Origin: an uncultured Rubritalea sp.
GTDB taxonomy: Bacteria > Verrucomicrobiota > Verrucomicrobiia > Verrucomicrobiales > Akkermansiaceae
DNA: 45,442 nucleotides
NCBI GenBank assembly: GCA_937981665.1
Contig: CALJOJ010000001.1
Location: forward strand, 1 to 45,442
Reading direction: 5' to 3'
Shown here: piece by piece, positions 36,158 to 45,442 of the stretch
Position numbering within the stretch: position 1 is the first letter of the stretch
Layout of the letters: every line of letters starts with the position of its first letter
Notes under the pieces: generated by a model
What the model was told of the DNA's origin: nothing
Database searches by the model: none
The model's input: the letters and a program-made list of their open reading frames with translations, nothing else
Made by a program: the position numbers and the translations under genes

Positions 36158-39100
36158 ATGCCAAAAGATACTTCTATTAAAAAAATCCTCGTTATCGGTT
36201 CTGGGCCGATCGTCATCGGTCAAGGCTGTGAGTTTGACTACTCCGGAGTCCAAGCTTGTAAAGCCTTAGCAGAGGAAGGCTATCAAGTAATCCTTGTGAA
36301 CTCTAACCCGGCAACAATCATGACTGATCCGGAGTTCGCCTACCGCACCTACATCGAGCCTATCAATCCAGAGGTGGTCGAGAAAATCATCATCAAGGAG
36401 AAGCCAGACGCACTGCTACCTACACTAGGTGGACAGACAGCTCTGAACTGCTCGATGGATCTCTTCAAGGACGGCACACTCGATAAGTACAACGTGAAAA
36501 TGATCGGCGCAAATGCTGATGCGATCGATAAGGGTGAAGACCGTCTACGATTCAAAGATGCGATGCTCAAGATAGGTCTCGACCTACCGCACTCAGGTGT
36601 GGCACACAACATGGAAGAAGCAAGAGCAGTGGCGGAAGAGATCGGCACTATGCCACTCATCATCCGCCCAGCATTCACCCTCGGTGGAACTGGTGGCGGC
36701 ATCGCATACAATGTGGAAGAATTTGAAACCATCTGTGCTCGCGGAATAGATCTTTCCCCTGTTAGCGAGATCCTCGTTGAAGAGTCCCTTCTCGGCTGGA
36801 AAGAGTACGAGATGGAAGTCATGCGTGACTGCGCTGATAACTGCGTAGTTATTTGTTCTATCGAAAATTTCGACCCTATGGGAGTCCACACTGGTGACTC
36901 TATCACCGTGGCTCCTGCTCAGACATTATCTGACCGTGAATACCAGATCATGCGTGATGCTTCATTCGCCTGTATCCGTGAGATCGGTGTAGAGACTGGT
37001 GGATCTAACATCCAGTTCTCGATCGACCCTAAGACTGGCCGATGCATCGTCATCGAGATGAACCCACGTGTATCTCGCTCATCCGCACTCGCGTCAAAAG
37101 CAACTGGCTTCCCGATCGCTAAGATCGCCGCTAAGCTTGCAGTAGGTTACACTCTTGATGAGCTAACAAACGACATCACCCGTGTCACTCCAGCATCCTT
37201 CGAGCCGACTATCGACTACGTAGTGACTAAGCTTCCGAGATTCACATTCGAGAAGTTCCCAGCAGCTGACTCCGTTCTCACCACCCAGATGAAGGCAGTC
37301 GGTGAAGCAATGTCAATTGGCCGTACATTCAAAGAATCCATGCAGAAAGCACTCCGCTCACTGGAGACTGGCAGAAGCGGATTTGGCTTTGACGGCAAAG
37401 GCTATAAGAGCGCGACTCGTGAAGACATCGAGAGAAAGCTCCACGTACCGAATGCTGAGCGCATCTTCTGGCTTGAAACAGCATTCACTAATGGATGGAC
37501 AGTAGAAGAAGTATTTGAAGCTACTGCGATAGATCGCTGGTTCCTAGCTCAACTCGAAATCATCGTGCAAGAGGGCAAGAACCTCGACAAGCTCGACCTC
37601 CGCAAGGCGAAGAAACTTGGATTCTCCGACGTCCAGATCGCGCACCAGCGCACTGAAGCCGGCACAGCTACCAGCCAAGATGACATCCGCAAGGAGAGAC
37701 TGGAAAAAGGAATCACCCCTACTTACCGCCTCGTAGACACATGTGCAGCTGAGTTTGAGGCATACACACCATACTACTACTCCACATACGGTGACGAAAA
37801 CGAAGCACGCGACTCTGATAAAAAAAGCATCATGATCCTTGGTGGTGGGCCTAACAGAATCGGTCAAGGTATCGAGTTTGACTACTGCTGTGTGCACGCA
37901 TCCTTTGCTCTCCGTGAGCTAGGCTATGAGACCATCATGGTAAACTCTAATCCAGAGACCGTCTCTACAGACTACGATACATCTGATAAACTCTACTTCG
38001 AGCCACTCACCCTTGAAGACGTGCTCCACATTTGTGACCAAGAGAAGCCAGACGGAGTCATCGTTCAGTTCGGTGGTCAGACACCACTGAACCTCGCTGC
38101 AGACCTTGAGCGACACGGCGTACCTATCATCGGTACATCACCGAAGTCTATCGAGCTAGCGGAAGACAGAAAGTTCTTCTCAGCCCTGTTAGACAAGATC
38201 GGCCTCAAGCAAGCTGAAGCAGGCACCGCTGTCACACCAGATGAAGCAGTAGAGATTGCTAGCCGTATCGGCTACCCAGTTCTTGTCAGACCATCATTCG
38301 TACTCGGTGGTCGAGGCATGATGATCGTCTACAGTGATGACGAGCTACGCAAGTACATCAGTGAGGCCGCTGACGTCTCACCAGACCGTCCTATCCTCGT
38401 TGACCGCTTCCTCGAAGGAGCTATCGAAGTCGATGTTGACTGTATTTCTGATGGAGAAACTTCTGTAGTAGGAGCCATCATGCAGCACATCGAGCAAGCT
38501 GGTATCCACTCAGGAGACTCAGCATGTGTCATCCCCGCACCATCACTCTCTGATGACATCACCGCTCAGATCATGAAGGGCACTAAAGAGCTCGCTCGTG
38601 AACTCGAAGTCATCGGTCTCATGAACATCCAGTTCGCAGTGAAGGACGAAGAACTCTACGTCATCGAGGTGAACCCTCGTGCATCACGTACCGTACCATT
38701 CGTTTCTAAATCCATCGGTGTACCACTTGCCAAGCTAGCAGCTAAGGTAATGACCGGCATGAAGCTCACCGAGCTTGGATTCACTGAAGAGAAACTCCCT
38801 AATCACTACTGTGTGAAAGAGGCCGTCTTCCCATGGGCTAAGTTCCCTGGCATCGACATCGTTCTCGGACCTGAGATGAAGTCCACTGGTGAGGTAATGG
38901 GCATGGATGATGATCTAGGAATGGCGTACGCCAAGGCACAGATCGCAGCATTTAACCCACTCCCTACAGAAGGTAATGTCTTCTTCTCAGTCAATGATCG
39001 CGACAAACCAGAGTCTGTAGAAATAGCTAAGGAACTCGTTGATCTAGGATTCACAGTCTACTCCACTGGTGGCACCTGTAAACTCTTCGAAGCAGAAGGC

Positions 39101-39364
39101 ATCCCAGTAGAGCGCCTCTACAAGCTCGCTGAGCAGAAGCGCCCGAACGTCATCGACATGATGAAGAATCGCAAGATCGACTTTGTCATCAACTCACCAA
39201 GTGGACACGAAGCAAGAGAAGACGAGATCACCATCCGCTCAACGGCGGTAATGAACAAGATCTCACACTGCACGAACCTAGCTGCAGCCATCGCATCCGT
39301 GAAAGCCATCCGCTCACTCAAGGAGCTAGAGTTCACCGTAACTCCACTCCAAGACAGAGTTTAA
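36158..39364 (+). CDS. carB: Carbamoyl-phosphate synthase large subunit
   Basis: The 1,068-residue protein is full length, with two ATP-grasp halves. The first opens [20 protein letters not shown] with [16 protein letters not shown] and [15 protein letters not shown]. The second repeats the pattern from about residue 557 with [35 protein letters not shown] and [17 protein letters not shown]-terminal MGS-like allosteric domain follows from about 935 ([20 protein letters not shown]). It makes carbamoyl phosphate for arginine and pyrimidines with CarA, which is not in this window. The upstream 166 bases hold no ORF apart from the ATPase remnant. Confidence 0.97.
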   Translation: MPKDTSIKKILVIGSGPIVIGQGCEFDYSGVQACKALAEEGYQVILVNSNPATIMTDPEFAYRTYIEPINPEVVEKIIIKEKPDALLPTLGGQTALNCSMDLFKDGTLDKYNVKMIGANADAIDKGEDRLRFKDAMLKIGLDLPHSGVAHNMEEARAVAEEIGTMPLIIRPAFTLGGTGGGIAYNVEEFETICARGIDLSPVSEILVEESLLGWKEYEMEVMRDCADNCVVICSIENFDPMGVHTGDSITVAPAQTLSDREYQIMRDASFACIREIGVETGGSNIQFSIDPKTGRCIVIEMNPRVSRSSALASKATGFPIAKIAAKLAVGYTLDELTNDITRVTPASFEPTIDYVVTKLPRFTFEKFPAADSVLTTQMKAVGEAMSIGRTFKESMQKALRSLETGRSGFGFDGKGYKSATREDIERKLHVPNAERIFWLETAFTNGWTVEEVFEATAIDRWFLAQLEIIVQEGKNLDKLDLRKAKKLGFSDVQIAHQRTEAGTATSQDDIRKERLEKGITPTYRLVDTCAAEFEAYTPYYYSTYGDENEARDSDKKSIMILGGGPNRIGQGIEFDYCCVHASFALRELGYETIMVNSNPETVSTDYDTSDKLYFEPLTLEDVLHICDQEKPDGVIVQFGGQTPLNLAADLERHGVPIIGTSPKSIELAEDRKFFSALLDKIGLKQAEAGTAVTPDEAVEIASRIGYPVLVRPSFVLGGRGMMIVYSDDELRKYISEAADVSPDRPILVDRFLEGAIEVDVDCISDGETSVVGAIMQHIEQAGIHSGDSACVIPAPSLSDDITAQIMKGTKELARELEVIGLMNIQFAVKDEELYVIEVNPRASRTVPFVSKSIGVPLAKLAAKVMTGMKLTELGFTEEKLPNHYCVKEAVFPWAKFPGIDIVLGPEMKSTGEVMGMDDDLGMAYAKAQIAAFNPLPTEGNVFFSVNDRDKPESVEIAKELVDLGFTVYSTGGTCKLFEAEGIPVERLYKLAEQKRPNVIDMMKNRKIDFVINSPSGHEAREDEITIRSTAVMNKISHCTNLAAAIASVKAIRSLKELEFTVTPLQDRV

Positions 39365-39798
39365 AAACTCACCACCCTCAGAGGGAAGACTTATCATAAC
39401 CGGTAAACTTTACCCCAGAGGTCAAGTTCCCAAAGGCGCTTCAGCAGACAATCTGCGAAGCGTCTTTTTCATTGATCACTGAAGCATTTAATCGACAGCG
39501 TGGCAGTCCCGAATGGCAAAAATAGCAAAAATAGCACTTTAAAATTTTATTTCTCTAAAGGTAACCTCCGCCAACCTAAATTAGTTGCATTAAATACTTA
39601 CGAAAATTCTAGACTTGGTCAAAGCAACACAGCATATTTATTAGTTCAAGAGGTCTTGCATCCAAGATGAATTCTCATACGTTCTAAAAAGTGATTACTT
39701 CTGAAAAGACTTAATTGATTAAACTCTAACATTATCTTCATCTTTCATTACCTCCTTGTTAAGTGCTCAAACCGCAGCTCTAAAACTTCCTTCTAACA
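39365..39798. other. 434-base intergenic region after carB
   Basis: The first part contains the carB terminator (39435-39469). A short tandem repeat of GCAAAAATA (two copies, 39516-39533) follows. The remainder is AT-rich with no ORF of note and no recognisable RNA; it presumably carries the promoter of the DUF1295 gene. Confidence 0.45.
39435..39469 (+). terminator. Rho-independent terminator of carB
   Basis: GGCGCTTC, one bulged base, GCAGA, loop CAA, TCTGC and GAAGCGTC form a two-part stem with one G-T pair, followed by TTTTT. It lies about 70 bases downstream of the carB stop. Confidence 0.85.
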
Positions 39799-40572
39799 AT
39801 GACTCTCCTAATCAGTTTAAGCTTACTCATCTGCCTCTTTATGGCTGGCTGGATCATCGCTGGGAAGATCCGTAATGTCTCCATCGTAGATGCCATGTGG
39901 GCACTCAGTCTGAGCATTCCAGTGGTGCTTTATCTTAGAGTCTTTGAGGGTGACGCGATGCGAGATTTCATCCTACTCGTAATGGCGCTTACTTGGTCAC
40001 TTAGACTCGGTCTGCATCTACTTAGACGCATTAAAAGAGAGCACCCTACTGAGGACAGTCGCTACGCTAAGCTCCGTGAGGGCTGGGGAGAAAAGGCACA
40101 TAACAGGTTTTTCTTTATCTTCATGGTGAATGCCCTGTTAGTATATTTGCTCTCACTACCGTTCTACTACTCTGCCCAGTCTACGCAGCCTATCCAGAGT
40201 TTAGAATGGATCGGCCTAGCCATCTTCATCATAGGACTCATGGGTGAAACGATCGCAGATGGTCAGCTAAAACGATACCGAGAGAATAGTACACAGGCGA
40301 ACCACTATAAGATCTGCTGTGTGGGTCTATGGAACTATAGCCGTCACCCGAACTACTTTTTTGAAGCGGTGATCTGGCTTGGTATCTATCTTTTCTGCGC
40401 GGCTTCACCGGGCGGGATCTATACGATCCATGCTCCACTACTCATCATTTTCTTGTTGATAAAAGTCACTGGCATCCCACCGCTCGAACGTAAACTGCTA
40501 GAGAGCAGAGGAGATGCTTATGTAAAATATCAGCAATCCACTAGCGCATTTATCCCTTGGTTTAAAAAATAG
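39799..40572 (+). CDS. DUF1295 membrane protein (steroid 5-alpha-reductase-like fold)
   Basis: The 257-residue protein has about six hydrophobic segments and a C-terminal core typical of DUF1295/ICMT-like proteins: GLWNYSRHPNYFFEAVIWLG, with the conserved R-H-P-N-Y, and IPPLERKLLESRGDAYVKYQ. The family belongs with 5-alpha reductases and isoprenylcysteine methyltransferases and probably reduces an unsaturated lipid with NAD(P)H. The next gene, six bases on, encodes a CFA-synthase-like methyltransferase, so the pair probably modify a fatty acyl chain. The substrate is unknown. Confidence 0.88.
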   Translation: MTLLISLSLLICLFMAGWIIAGKIRNVSIVDAMWALSLSIPVVLYLRVFEGDAMRDFILLVMALTWSLRLGLHLLRRIKREHPTEDSRYAKLREGWGEKAHNRFFFIFMVNALLVYLLSLPFYYSAQSTQPIQSLEWIGLAIFIIGLMGETIADGQLKRYRENSTQANHYKICCVGLWNYSRHPNYFFEAVIWLGIYLFCAASPGGIYTIHAPLLIIFLLIKVTGIPPLERKLLESRGDAYVKYQQSTSAFIPWFKK

Positions 40573-40578
40573 AATACT

Positions 40579-41628
40579 ATGAAAGAACGCATCAACACTT
40601 GGCTCGAACAAGACAAAATCTCAGATCCCCTCATCCGCTTCGGCATCAGACAACGGCTACTGAAGACACTGAAGAAAGTACGCCCAAAGAACTGTGAGGA
40701 CAGACAGGCAGCGCTCATAGACCATGTGGCTGGACTCAAGGATAGCCCACTTGCTATCGCTACCGATGAAGCGAATGAGCAGCACTACGAGCTACCGACC
40801 AAGTTTTTCCAAGGCTGCTTGGGGCCTAATTTAAAGTACAGCTCAGGCTACTGGAAAGATGGTGAGACTAGCGAAGATATAGAGGCCTCTGAGGCGCGGA
40901 TGTTAGAGCTTACTTGTAAACGGGCTGACATTACTGATGGCGACCGTATCCTAGAGCTAGGATGTGGCTGGGGATCACTGACTCTATGGATGGCTAAACA
41001 TTTCCCAAAGTCAGAGATCACCGCTATTTCTAACTCTAACACCCAACGAGAATTTATTAACTCACAGCTCAAGGACCGCGGACTTACCAATGTGACTGTG
41101 AAGACGGTGAACATGATCGACTACCGTGGTGAAGGCGAAAGCGTGTTTGACCGTGTAGTCTCTGTGGAAATGTTCGAGCACATGAAGAACTACCAGCTCC
41201 TACTCTCAAGAGTGAGCGAGTGGCTGAAGCCTGAAGGTAAATTATTCGTCCATATCTTCACTCACAAGGACACGTCTTACCACTTCGAGGTGGTGAGTGA
41301 AGACGACTGGATGAGCCGTTACTTCTTTACTGGTGGGCAGATGCCATCCGATGACCTGTTGCTGTATTTTCAAGACGATCTAAGTATAGAGGACCACTGG
41401 CAGGTGAATGGCACGCACTACGAGAAGACGAGTAATGCCTGGCTGCATCTCATGGATAAGAATAAGGAAGAGCTCTACCCGCTTATCGAAGAAACCTATG
41501 GGAAAGACCAAGCTGTGAAATGGTGGGTCTACTGGCGTTGCTTCTACCTAGCCTGTGCAGAGCTATGGGGATTCAGAAAAGGCGAAGAATGGTTCGTCTC
41601 GCATTATCGATTTACGAATAGAAAGTAG
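40579..41628 (+). CDS. Cyclopropane-fatty-acyl-phospholipid synthase family methyltransferase
   Basis: The 349-residue protein has ANEQHYELPTKFFQGCLGPN and LKYSSGYWKDGETSEDIEAS (lipid-binding entry of the CFA family), SAM motif I ILELGCGWGSLTLWMAKHFP, then AISNSNTQREFI, SVEMFEHMKNYQLLL and a C-terminal tail WWVYWRCFYLACAELWGFRK. It is shorter than CFA synthase (about 380-420). The sequence GCGWG, EMFEHM and a late Tyr/Trp-rich segment are like the CFA-type group that also makes methyl-branched products. It follows DUF1295 by six bases. Whether the product is a cyclopropane or methyl branch is not decidable here. Confidence 0.88.
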   Translation: MKERINTWLEQDKISDPLIRFGIRQRLLKTLKKVRPKNCEDRQAALIDHVAGLKDSPLAIATDEANEQHYELPTKFFQGCLGPNLKYSSGYWKDGETSEDIEASEARMLELTCKRADITDGDRILELGCGWGSLTLWMAKHFPKSEITAISNSNTQREFINSQLKDRGLTNVTVKTVNMIDYRGEGESVFDRVVSVEMFEHMKNYQLLLSRVSEWLKPEGKLFVHIFTHKDTSYHFEVVSEDDWMSRYFFTGGQMPSDDLLLYFQDDLSIEDHWQVNGTHYEKTSNAWLHLMDKNKEELYPLIEETYGKDQAVKWWVYWRCFYLACAELWGFRKGEEWFVSHYRFTNRK

Positions 41629-41639
41629 AAGAATAAAAG

Positions 41640-42590
41640 CTAATCAGTCTTCTTGTTGATCAATGCTTTTAGCTCGGCGAGCTCACAGCGGTTGTATTCT
41701 TCTTCTTTAACTTGATGGAAATATTGCTGAGCTTTTTTGTTAGACTCTTTATCGTCTAAAAGTGAGTAGGCTCTGACGAGATCTATCTGTAGGGTTTCGT
41801 CTGGGCGACTGGGGTTAAGGCGTGGCAGGATTTCATCGATCGCAGACTGAGCATATTTCTGAGCTTGCTCGCTCCCCTTTTTCTCGGAGCGTGCAGCACG
41901 AATCAGCCAGCTACTTTTGAAGCGTGAGCTTGCTATTTCTTCTAGGATAGTCTGCTTCACATCCGCTGCTTGTCCGGCATCTAACTTGGCATCTACCCAT
42001 GCTCGCTTAAGGACGAAGCTTGAGTTCCCTGCAATGACTTCTTCTAGATAAGCCACCCGCTGGTCTAGCTTTCCGAGTCGCCAGAGGAGGTGAGCTTTGA
42101 ATAAAGTCGTGGTGATCTGATCTCCTTCTATGAGCGATAGTGAAAGATTACAATGCTCCAAGGCGTTCTGATAGTTTCCTATCTCATAAGCGTACTCTGC
42201 TAGATCAAAGTAGACGTATGACTGCTCTGTGTCAGTGTCTGCTAGCTCAAGTGACTTTTGGAGAAACCGGGATTGCTTAGTTACGTCTGACTCATGCCGA
42301 GCCAGCTTGAGCCAGCCCATGTAGTCATTGGGACTTAGCTCCGTGTATTTCTCTAGGTCAACATGCGCTTTCTTGCGTTCATTTATCGCTGAGTACTCAA
42401 CGGCGCGCTGCATATATAGTCTAGCTATCTGAGAGGTCTTCTTCTCATCTAAGTCATGACCTTGATTATCTTTCTGAAAATGCTCTATCTGGTGAGTCAG
42501 AGAGTCTGCCAATATCGTGGGATCTTGGTGAGCTGAGAGCTGAGTGACTAGTACGGTACTGACAGCTAACCTAGCAAAAGTACTTTTCAT
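41640..42590 (-). CDS. Secreted TPR protein
   Basis: The 316-residue protein has a signal peptide (KSTFARLAVSTVLVTQLSA, cut near AHQ). The rest consists of TPR-like helical repeats, such as LYMQRAVEYSAINERKKAHV, SPNDYMGWLKLARHESDV, YVYFDLAEYAYEIGNYQNAL and FKAHLLWRLGKLDQRVAYLE. There are no catalytic motifs. The gene starts six bases after the stop of the metallophosphoesterase gene upstream, so the two are translationally linked. A periplasmic adaptor for that enzyme is a plausible but unproved role. Confidence 0.8.
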   Translation of the reverse strand: MKSTFARLAVSTVLVTQLSAHQDPTILADSLTHQIEHFQKDNQGHDLDEKKTSQIARLYMQRAVEYSAINERKKAHVDLEKYTELSPNDYMGWLKLARHESDVTKQSRFLQKSLELADTDTEQSYVYFDLAEYAYEIGNYQNALEHCNLSLSLIEGDQITTTLFKAHLLWRLGKLDQRVAYLEEVIAGNSSFVLKRAWVDAKLDAGQAADVKQTILEEIASSRFKSSWLIRAARSEKKGSEQAQKYAQSAIDEILPRLNPSRPDETLQIDLVRAYSLLDDKESNKKAQQYFHQVKEEEYNRCELAELKALINKKTD

Positions 42591-42596
42591 AAGAGA

Positions 42597-44579
42597 TTAT
42601 TTCTTCTTTCTAGCTACTGCTTTCGTATTCACTAGAAATGCATCTAAGGTGAAATCTGAGCTCCCTATATCAGCATTATGCCCTTCTATAGCTAGTACAT
42701 TCTTGCCTTCTCTGAGAAGCTTCTTATAGTTACTCAGAGAGAAAAATTCATAGTTTTTCGCTTCATGAACGTTAAAGCCTTTCGCCTCATCTCCAGCTCC
42801 GAAGTCAACTAAACTACGGACTACCTGAACGCCATTGAGATAGGCTATGAAACCATCGTCATACTTGATCGCTAAACCAAACTCACGGAGCGAGGAAATC
42901 TTATCGACAGTAAATTCCTTACGCGTATAAACCACGGTGAACTTGTTCTCCATGTCTAGGATCGTATTATCATCCTCGTCACTGTAGCCAAATCCGGCCA
43001 TCCCTTTTTTCCAGTTCTTATCATTACTAGTATCGTAGTTTAATGCCATCCAGCCTTTTTCAGCATGCTGATCTTCACCTGCTAGGTAATCCCATTCAGT
43101 ATGCTGACTGATGATTGAATCATAGATTTTAGGTAACTTTTCTGGCTTCACGGCAAACAATCTAGGGTCTTCTATTAGCTTAGGTGCTCGTGGATTTTGC
43201 ACAATGCTCTGCTCTACTTTCCCCGCCTTTTTGATGACGCAGTGATCCTGCTCATTCCCGTATGAATCAACCATCGTTATCGAGAGTTCATCCTCCTTTG
43301 TTTCTAACATCACTGAGCCGTGCATGAGAATGACCTGGCTCATCAGGACGTGATTATCTTTACGCCTTAGTTTGGTTCCTCCATGGCCTACAACAGCTTG
43401 AATGGTTCCATTGTTAGGCGTGAGTCCTCCGCTCTTCTTATAGCTGCCATCTCCCCCTTCACGAGGGTTCCCATTTCCATCGTCTAGCACCACGCCTTGG
43501 TTCGTACTTGGCGTTTGGTAGGCTCCATCTATCAGCATCGAGCGTTCGTAGATGTGTGAGTGACCTGTGAAGACTGCGTCTACTCCACCAGATTCTAAGA
43601 TTGGCATGATGTGCTCACGCATCTCCACCAACCGCAGTTCATCGTCACTATCGTGCGAACCTTTAGTGTAAGGTGGGTGATGGAAGAATGCGACGAGAAA
43701 GTCAGCCTTTGTTTTCTCTAGATCAGCCTTAAGCCATTGCGCCATCGTTGCTGTTGGTTTTCTATCCAGGTCATGTGAATTAAGACAAATGAAATGCACA
43801 TTACCGTAATCAAAAGAGTAATACGCCTCAGTGCCAGATGGTGTCCCACCAGCTTCTGCATTCTTAGGTAGGACGTATGCATCATAATACGGCCCTATAC
43901 CGGTCTTTCCACTGGAGGTAAAGCCCTCGTGGTTTCCCATTGATGCCCAGCATGTAGTGTTTCTTAAAGTAGTCTCATAGATGGGGAAAAATTTCTCAGA
44001 GAACTCAGGATCAGTTCCAGAGCCGTATGCCATATCACCCACGTGGATATAGCCGTCTAGTGTCTTCTCACCGAGCCATTTCTTCATCCCATCATGCACC
44101 CGGATCTGATCTGCTCCGCCTGTACCAGAGTCACCTACTATCCAGAATCTAGATGCTATTTTTTCACCTCGCTTAGGATGAGTTTTAAAATGATACGTTT
44201 TGTCAGCTGGCGTGATCCGCTCACCATCCTGATACACCGCATAGTAGTAAGTAGTGTCTGGCTCTAGCTCGCTGAGTTGCACTTCATACTGCACCGTGCC
44301 TTTTTTAGCCTGTTTCTTCTTGATTCCTTGATAAAGCTCGACCTCTTCTTTTTCTATTACTAAGCTTTTAGCTGCAGCTAGGGCTTCTATGGATGTTCCT
44401 ATTCTAACTTCAGGCTTAATTTTCCCATCAGTTCGCCAAACGATCGTCTGAGATGACTCGGTACTGAGCTGTAGGTATGGAGCGCGGATGATCTCTGCTG
44501 ACTGCGCTGTGATAGACAGTGAAGTAATCAGCGCGCATATTGGTACGCATATTGGTAGTAAGGGGCTAGGAAATTTCAT
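42597..44579 (-). CDS. Secreted purple-acid-phosphatase-like metallophosphoesterase
   Basis: The 660-residue protein has a signal peptide (residues 1-28, cut near SITAQSA-EI). It has an FN3-like N-terminal domain of purple acid phosphatases (residues about 30-130, with YLQLSTESSQTIVWRT and LSELEPDTTYYYAVY). A calcineurin-like core follows: FWIVGDSGTGG, HVGDMAYGSG, ASMGNHEGF, VAFFHHPPYTKGSHDSDDEL and AVFTGHSHIYERSML, which supply the metal ligands. The last about 170 residues form an added beta-sandwich-like domain with KYDDGFIAYLNGVQVVRS. It probably hydrolyses phosphomonoesters or diesters in the periplasm or outside the cell. No Pho box was seen. Confidence 0.9.
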   Translation of the reverse strand: MKFPSPLLPICVPICALITSLSITAQSAEIIRAPYLQLSTESSQTIVWRTDGKIKPEVRIGTSIEALAAAKSLVIEKEEVELYQGIKKKQAKKGTVQYEVQLSELEPDTTYYYAVYQDGERITPADKTYHFKTHPKRGEKIASRFWIVGDSGTGGADQIRVHDGMKKWLGEKTLDGYIHVGDMAYGSGTDPEFSEKFFPIYETTLRNTTCWASMGNHEGFTSSGKTGIGPYYDAYVLPKNAEAGGTPSGTEAYYSFDYGNVHFICLNSHDLDRKPTATMAQWLKADLEKTKADFLVAFFHHPPYTKGSHDSDDELRLVEMREHIMPILESGGVDAVFTGHSHIYERSMLIDGAYQTPSTNQGVVLDDGNGNPREGGDGSYKKSGGLTPNNGTIQAVVGHGGTKLRRKDNHVLMSQVILMHGSVMLETKEDELSITMVDSYGNEQDHCVIKKAGKVEQSIVQNPRAPKLIEDPRLFAVKPEKLPKIYDSIISQHTEWDYLAGEDQHAEKGWMALNYDTSNDKNWKKGMAGFGYSDEDDNTILDMENKFTVVYTRKEFTVDKISSLREFGLAIKYDDGFIAYLNGVQVVRSLVDFGAGDEAKGFNVHEAKNYEFFSLSNYKKLLREGKNVLAIEGHNADIGSSDFTLDAFLVNTKAVARKKK

Positions 44580-44666
44580 AAAGTAGATCTTCTTTAAAAA
44601 GGTAGTTTTGTTATCTGTTAATAATCAAATATCGAGAACTCTATGTCCAACTTGATTTTTACTTAT

Positions 44667-44697
44667 TTGATCCTGATTTTAAGATTTGTTATATAAT
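44667..44697 (+). promoter_or_regulatory. Possible promoter of the Gly-rich protein gene
   Basis: A perfect TATAAT (44692-44697) lies 19 bases after TTGATC (44667-44672). Transcription would start near 44704, in front of the ATG at 44736, supporting that start rather than the TTG at 44697. The 19-base spacing is suboptimal. Confidence 0.35.
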
Positions 44698-44735
44698 TGA
44701 CAGTCAAAAGGTCAGCTCATATTTTATTAGGTAAT

Positions 44736-45038
44736 ATGATAGAAATTATACTAAGTATTGTAGGTGGCCTTGTTGGAGGAGGCGGAGTTGGTGGTATTTT
44801 AAGAAAGCTCAGTATGGGCAAGATGGGAAATCTTGTCTCAGGTGGAATCGGTGGTCTTCTCGGCGGACTAGGAGGCATGTCAGGACTGACTGATTCTCTT
44901 GGCGGACTCACTGGAGATCCTATGGGTGATGCAGCTACAGCTGGTGCTGCAGGTGGAGGTATTCTTACTACCATTATCGGGACATTGAAAAACAAGTTCC
45001 TCAATAAGGGAGCAGGGTCAGATGACGCTAATGTCTAG
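44736..45038 (+). CDS. Glycine-rich small membrane-associated protein, unknown
   Basis: From ATG at 44736 (preceded by TTAGG) the product has 100 residues. The N terminus MIEIILSIVGGLVGGGGVGG is hydrophobic and Gly-rich, and LSMGKMGNLVSGGIGG and LLGGLGGMSGL continue the pattern. A second hydrophobic stretch near 70-85 (AAGGGILTTIIGTLKNKFL) precedes an acidic tail. Glycine zipper-type packing in the membrane is likely. I recognise no family with certainty. It has a strong terminator downstream. Confidence 0.6.
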   Translation: MIEIILSIVGGLVGGGGVGGILRKLSMGKMGNLVSGGIGGLLGGLGGMSGLTDSLGGLTGDPMGDAATAGAAGGGILTTIIGTLKNKFLNKGAGSDDANV

Positions 45039-45075
45039 TCAAGTAGACTATATTTAGCTAACTAGAACAGTTTCC

Positions 45076-45134
45076 ATACACCTCTATCTTCACGCATTTT
45101 ACTAAGTAGCGTGAGGATACCAGGTGTATTTTTT
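45076..45134 (+). terminator. Rho-independent terminator after the Gly-rich protein gene
   Basis: A long stem pairs ATACACCT with AGGTGTAT and inside it TATCTTCACGC with GCGTGAGGATA (one G-T pair), around a 13-base loop, followed by TTTTT. It separates the Gly-rich gene from lgt. Confidence 0.85.
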
Positions 45135-45197
45135 CGCCAGAGACAGGGATCATATAATCTGGGTTTACAAGCGAAGCGGAATACATATGATGTCGCG

Positions 45198-45442
45198 GTG
45201 CTAGCTACTTACGTCCATAACATCGATCCCGTCATCTTTTCTATCAGCGATGCTATCAAGCTGCGTTGGTACGGAATGGCCTACTTGTTAGCCTTCTTAG
45301 TAGGGTTTCTCCTACTCCAGAGGCTAGGAAACAAAAAGCTCTGGGTACTTCCTGGTGAGAAAGCCAGCGACTTCATTACCCTAGCTGCGATCTTCGGAGT
45401 CTTTATGGGTGGTCGTATTGGAAATATTATTTTTTACCAGCG
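45198..45442 (+). CDS. lgt: Prolipoprotein diacylglyceryl transferase (N-terminal part, runs off window)
   Basis: The frame reads VHNIDPVIFSISDAIKLRWY followed by GMAYLLAFLVGFLL, then GVFMGGRIGNIIFYQ at the edge, which is the Lgt N-terminal membrane segment and GGRIG loop. Lgt transfers diacylglycerol from phosphatidylglycerol to prelipoprotein cysteines in the inner membrane. No in-frame ATG precedes the conserved start. GTG at 45198 is the most likely start, with CTG at 45159 possible. ATGs at 45187 and 45190 are in another frame that stops quickly. Confidence 0.9.
   Translation, partial: MLATYVHNIDPVIFSISDAIKLRWYGMAYLLAFLVGFLLLQRLGNKKLWVLPGEKASDFITLAAIFGVFMGGRIGNIIFYQ

Noticed and set aside
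31395-39512. Eight-base match (AGTCCCGA) between the tRNA-Pro 3' end and the region after carB, possibly att sites of an island
   Set aside because: Eight bases over 8 kb is expected by chance, no integrase is present, and carB is a core gene, so no island is supported.
39516-39533. Two copies of GCAAAAATA as a repeat element or iteron
   Set aside because: Only two copies of a low-complexity unit, with no origin or CRISPR context.
44697-44735. TTG start extending the Gly-rich protein by 13 residues
   Set aside because: It overlaps the predicted -10 element and ATG at 44736 has an upstream AGG.

Overview
This window (45,442 bases, GC in the mid-40s by eye) looks like chromosome from a Gram-negative, probably marine bacterium. 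The best guess is Verrucomicrobiota, perhaps near Rubritalea. This rests on the mix of gene families (GH43/GH117-like enzyme, long secreted TPR proteins, a purple-acid-phosphatase-like enzyme with an added C-terminal beta domain, a eukaryote-like UGDH/UXS pair) and not on a marker gene, so the phylum call is tentative.

Region 1 (1-13975, all minus strand) is an exopolysaccharide/capsule operon. In transcription order it holds a GbsR/MarR-type regulator, a NusG paralogue of RfaH/UpxY type, a regulatory leader with an ops/JUMPstart-like element, UDP-glucose dehydrogenase, UDP-glucuronate decarboxylase, mannose-6-P isomerase, a nucleotidyltransferase/GHMP-kinase fusion, GDP-mannose dehydratase, GDP-fucose synthase, a WecG/TagA glycosyltransferase, a GT-B glycosyltransferase, a Wzx flippase, an FkbM methyltransferase, a Wzy-like polymerase and the start of a sulfotransferase. 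Together they predict a Wzx/Wzy-type, possibly sulfated polymer built from GDP-fucose and UDP-xylose/glucuronate.

Region 2 (14000-24630) is mixed: a 1,093-residue secreted TPR protein divergent from the operon regulator, a secreted beta-propeller glycosidase with a clear terminator, small membrane proteins, a YciA-like thioesterase, the KH-R3H protein Jag/KhpB, DNA polymerase III delta (holA), a class V aminotransferase, a DUF2256-DUF3253 protein and a flavin-reductase-like protein.

Region 3 (24696-30150, minus) is a nitrate-type ABC transporter (binding protein, permease with an unusual ~200-residue coiled-coil insertion, two ATPases). A strong hairpin separates the binding protein from the other three genes. 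Directly upstream lies a frameshifted remnant of a PP2C phosphatase, a family that accompanies nitrate assimilation genes elsewhere.

Region 4 (30194-39364) has argC, tRNA-Pro(GGG), a molybdenum hydroxylase operon (iorAB-like, xdhC-like, mocA-like), a broken AAA/DUF4143 ATPase and carB with a terminator. Region 5 (39799-45442) has a DUF1295 protein with a CFA-synthase-like methyltransferase, a metallophosphoesterase with a TPR partner, a glycine-rich small protein and the start of lgt.

The strongest candidates for something new are the operon's regulatory head (GbsR-type regulator, NusG paralogue, repeated palindromic site and ops-like element), the nucleotidyltransferase-GHMP kinase fusion, and the coiled-coil nitrate permease.
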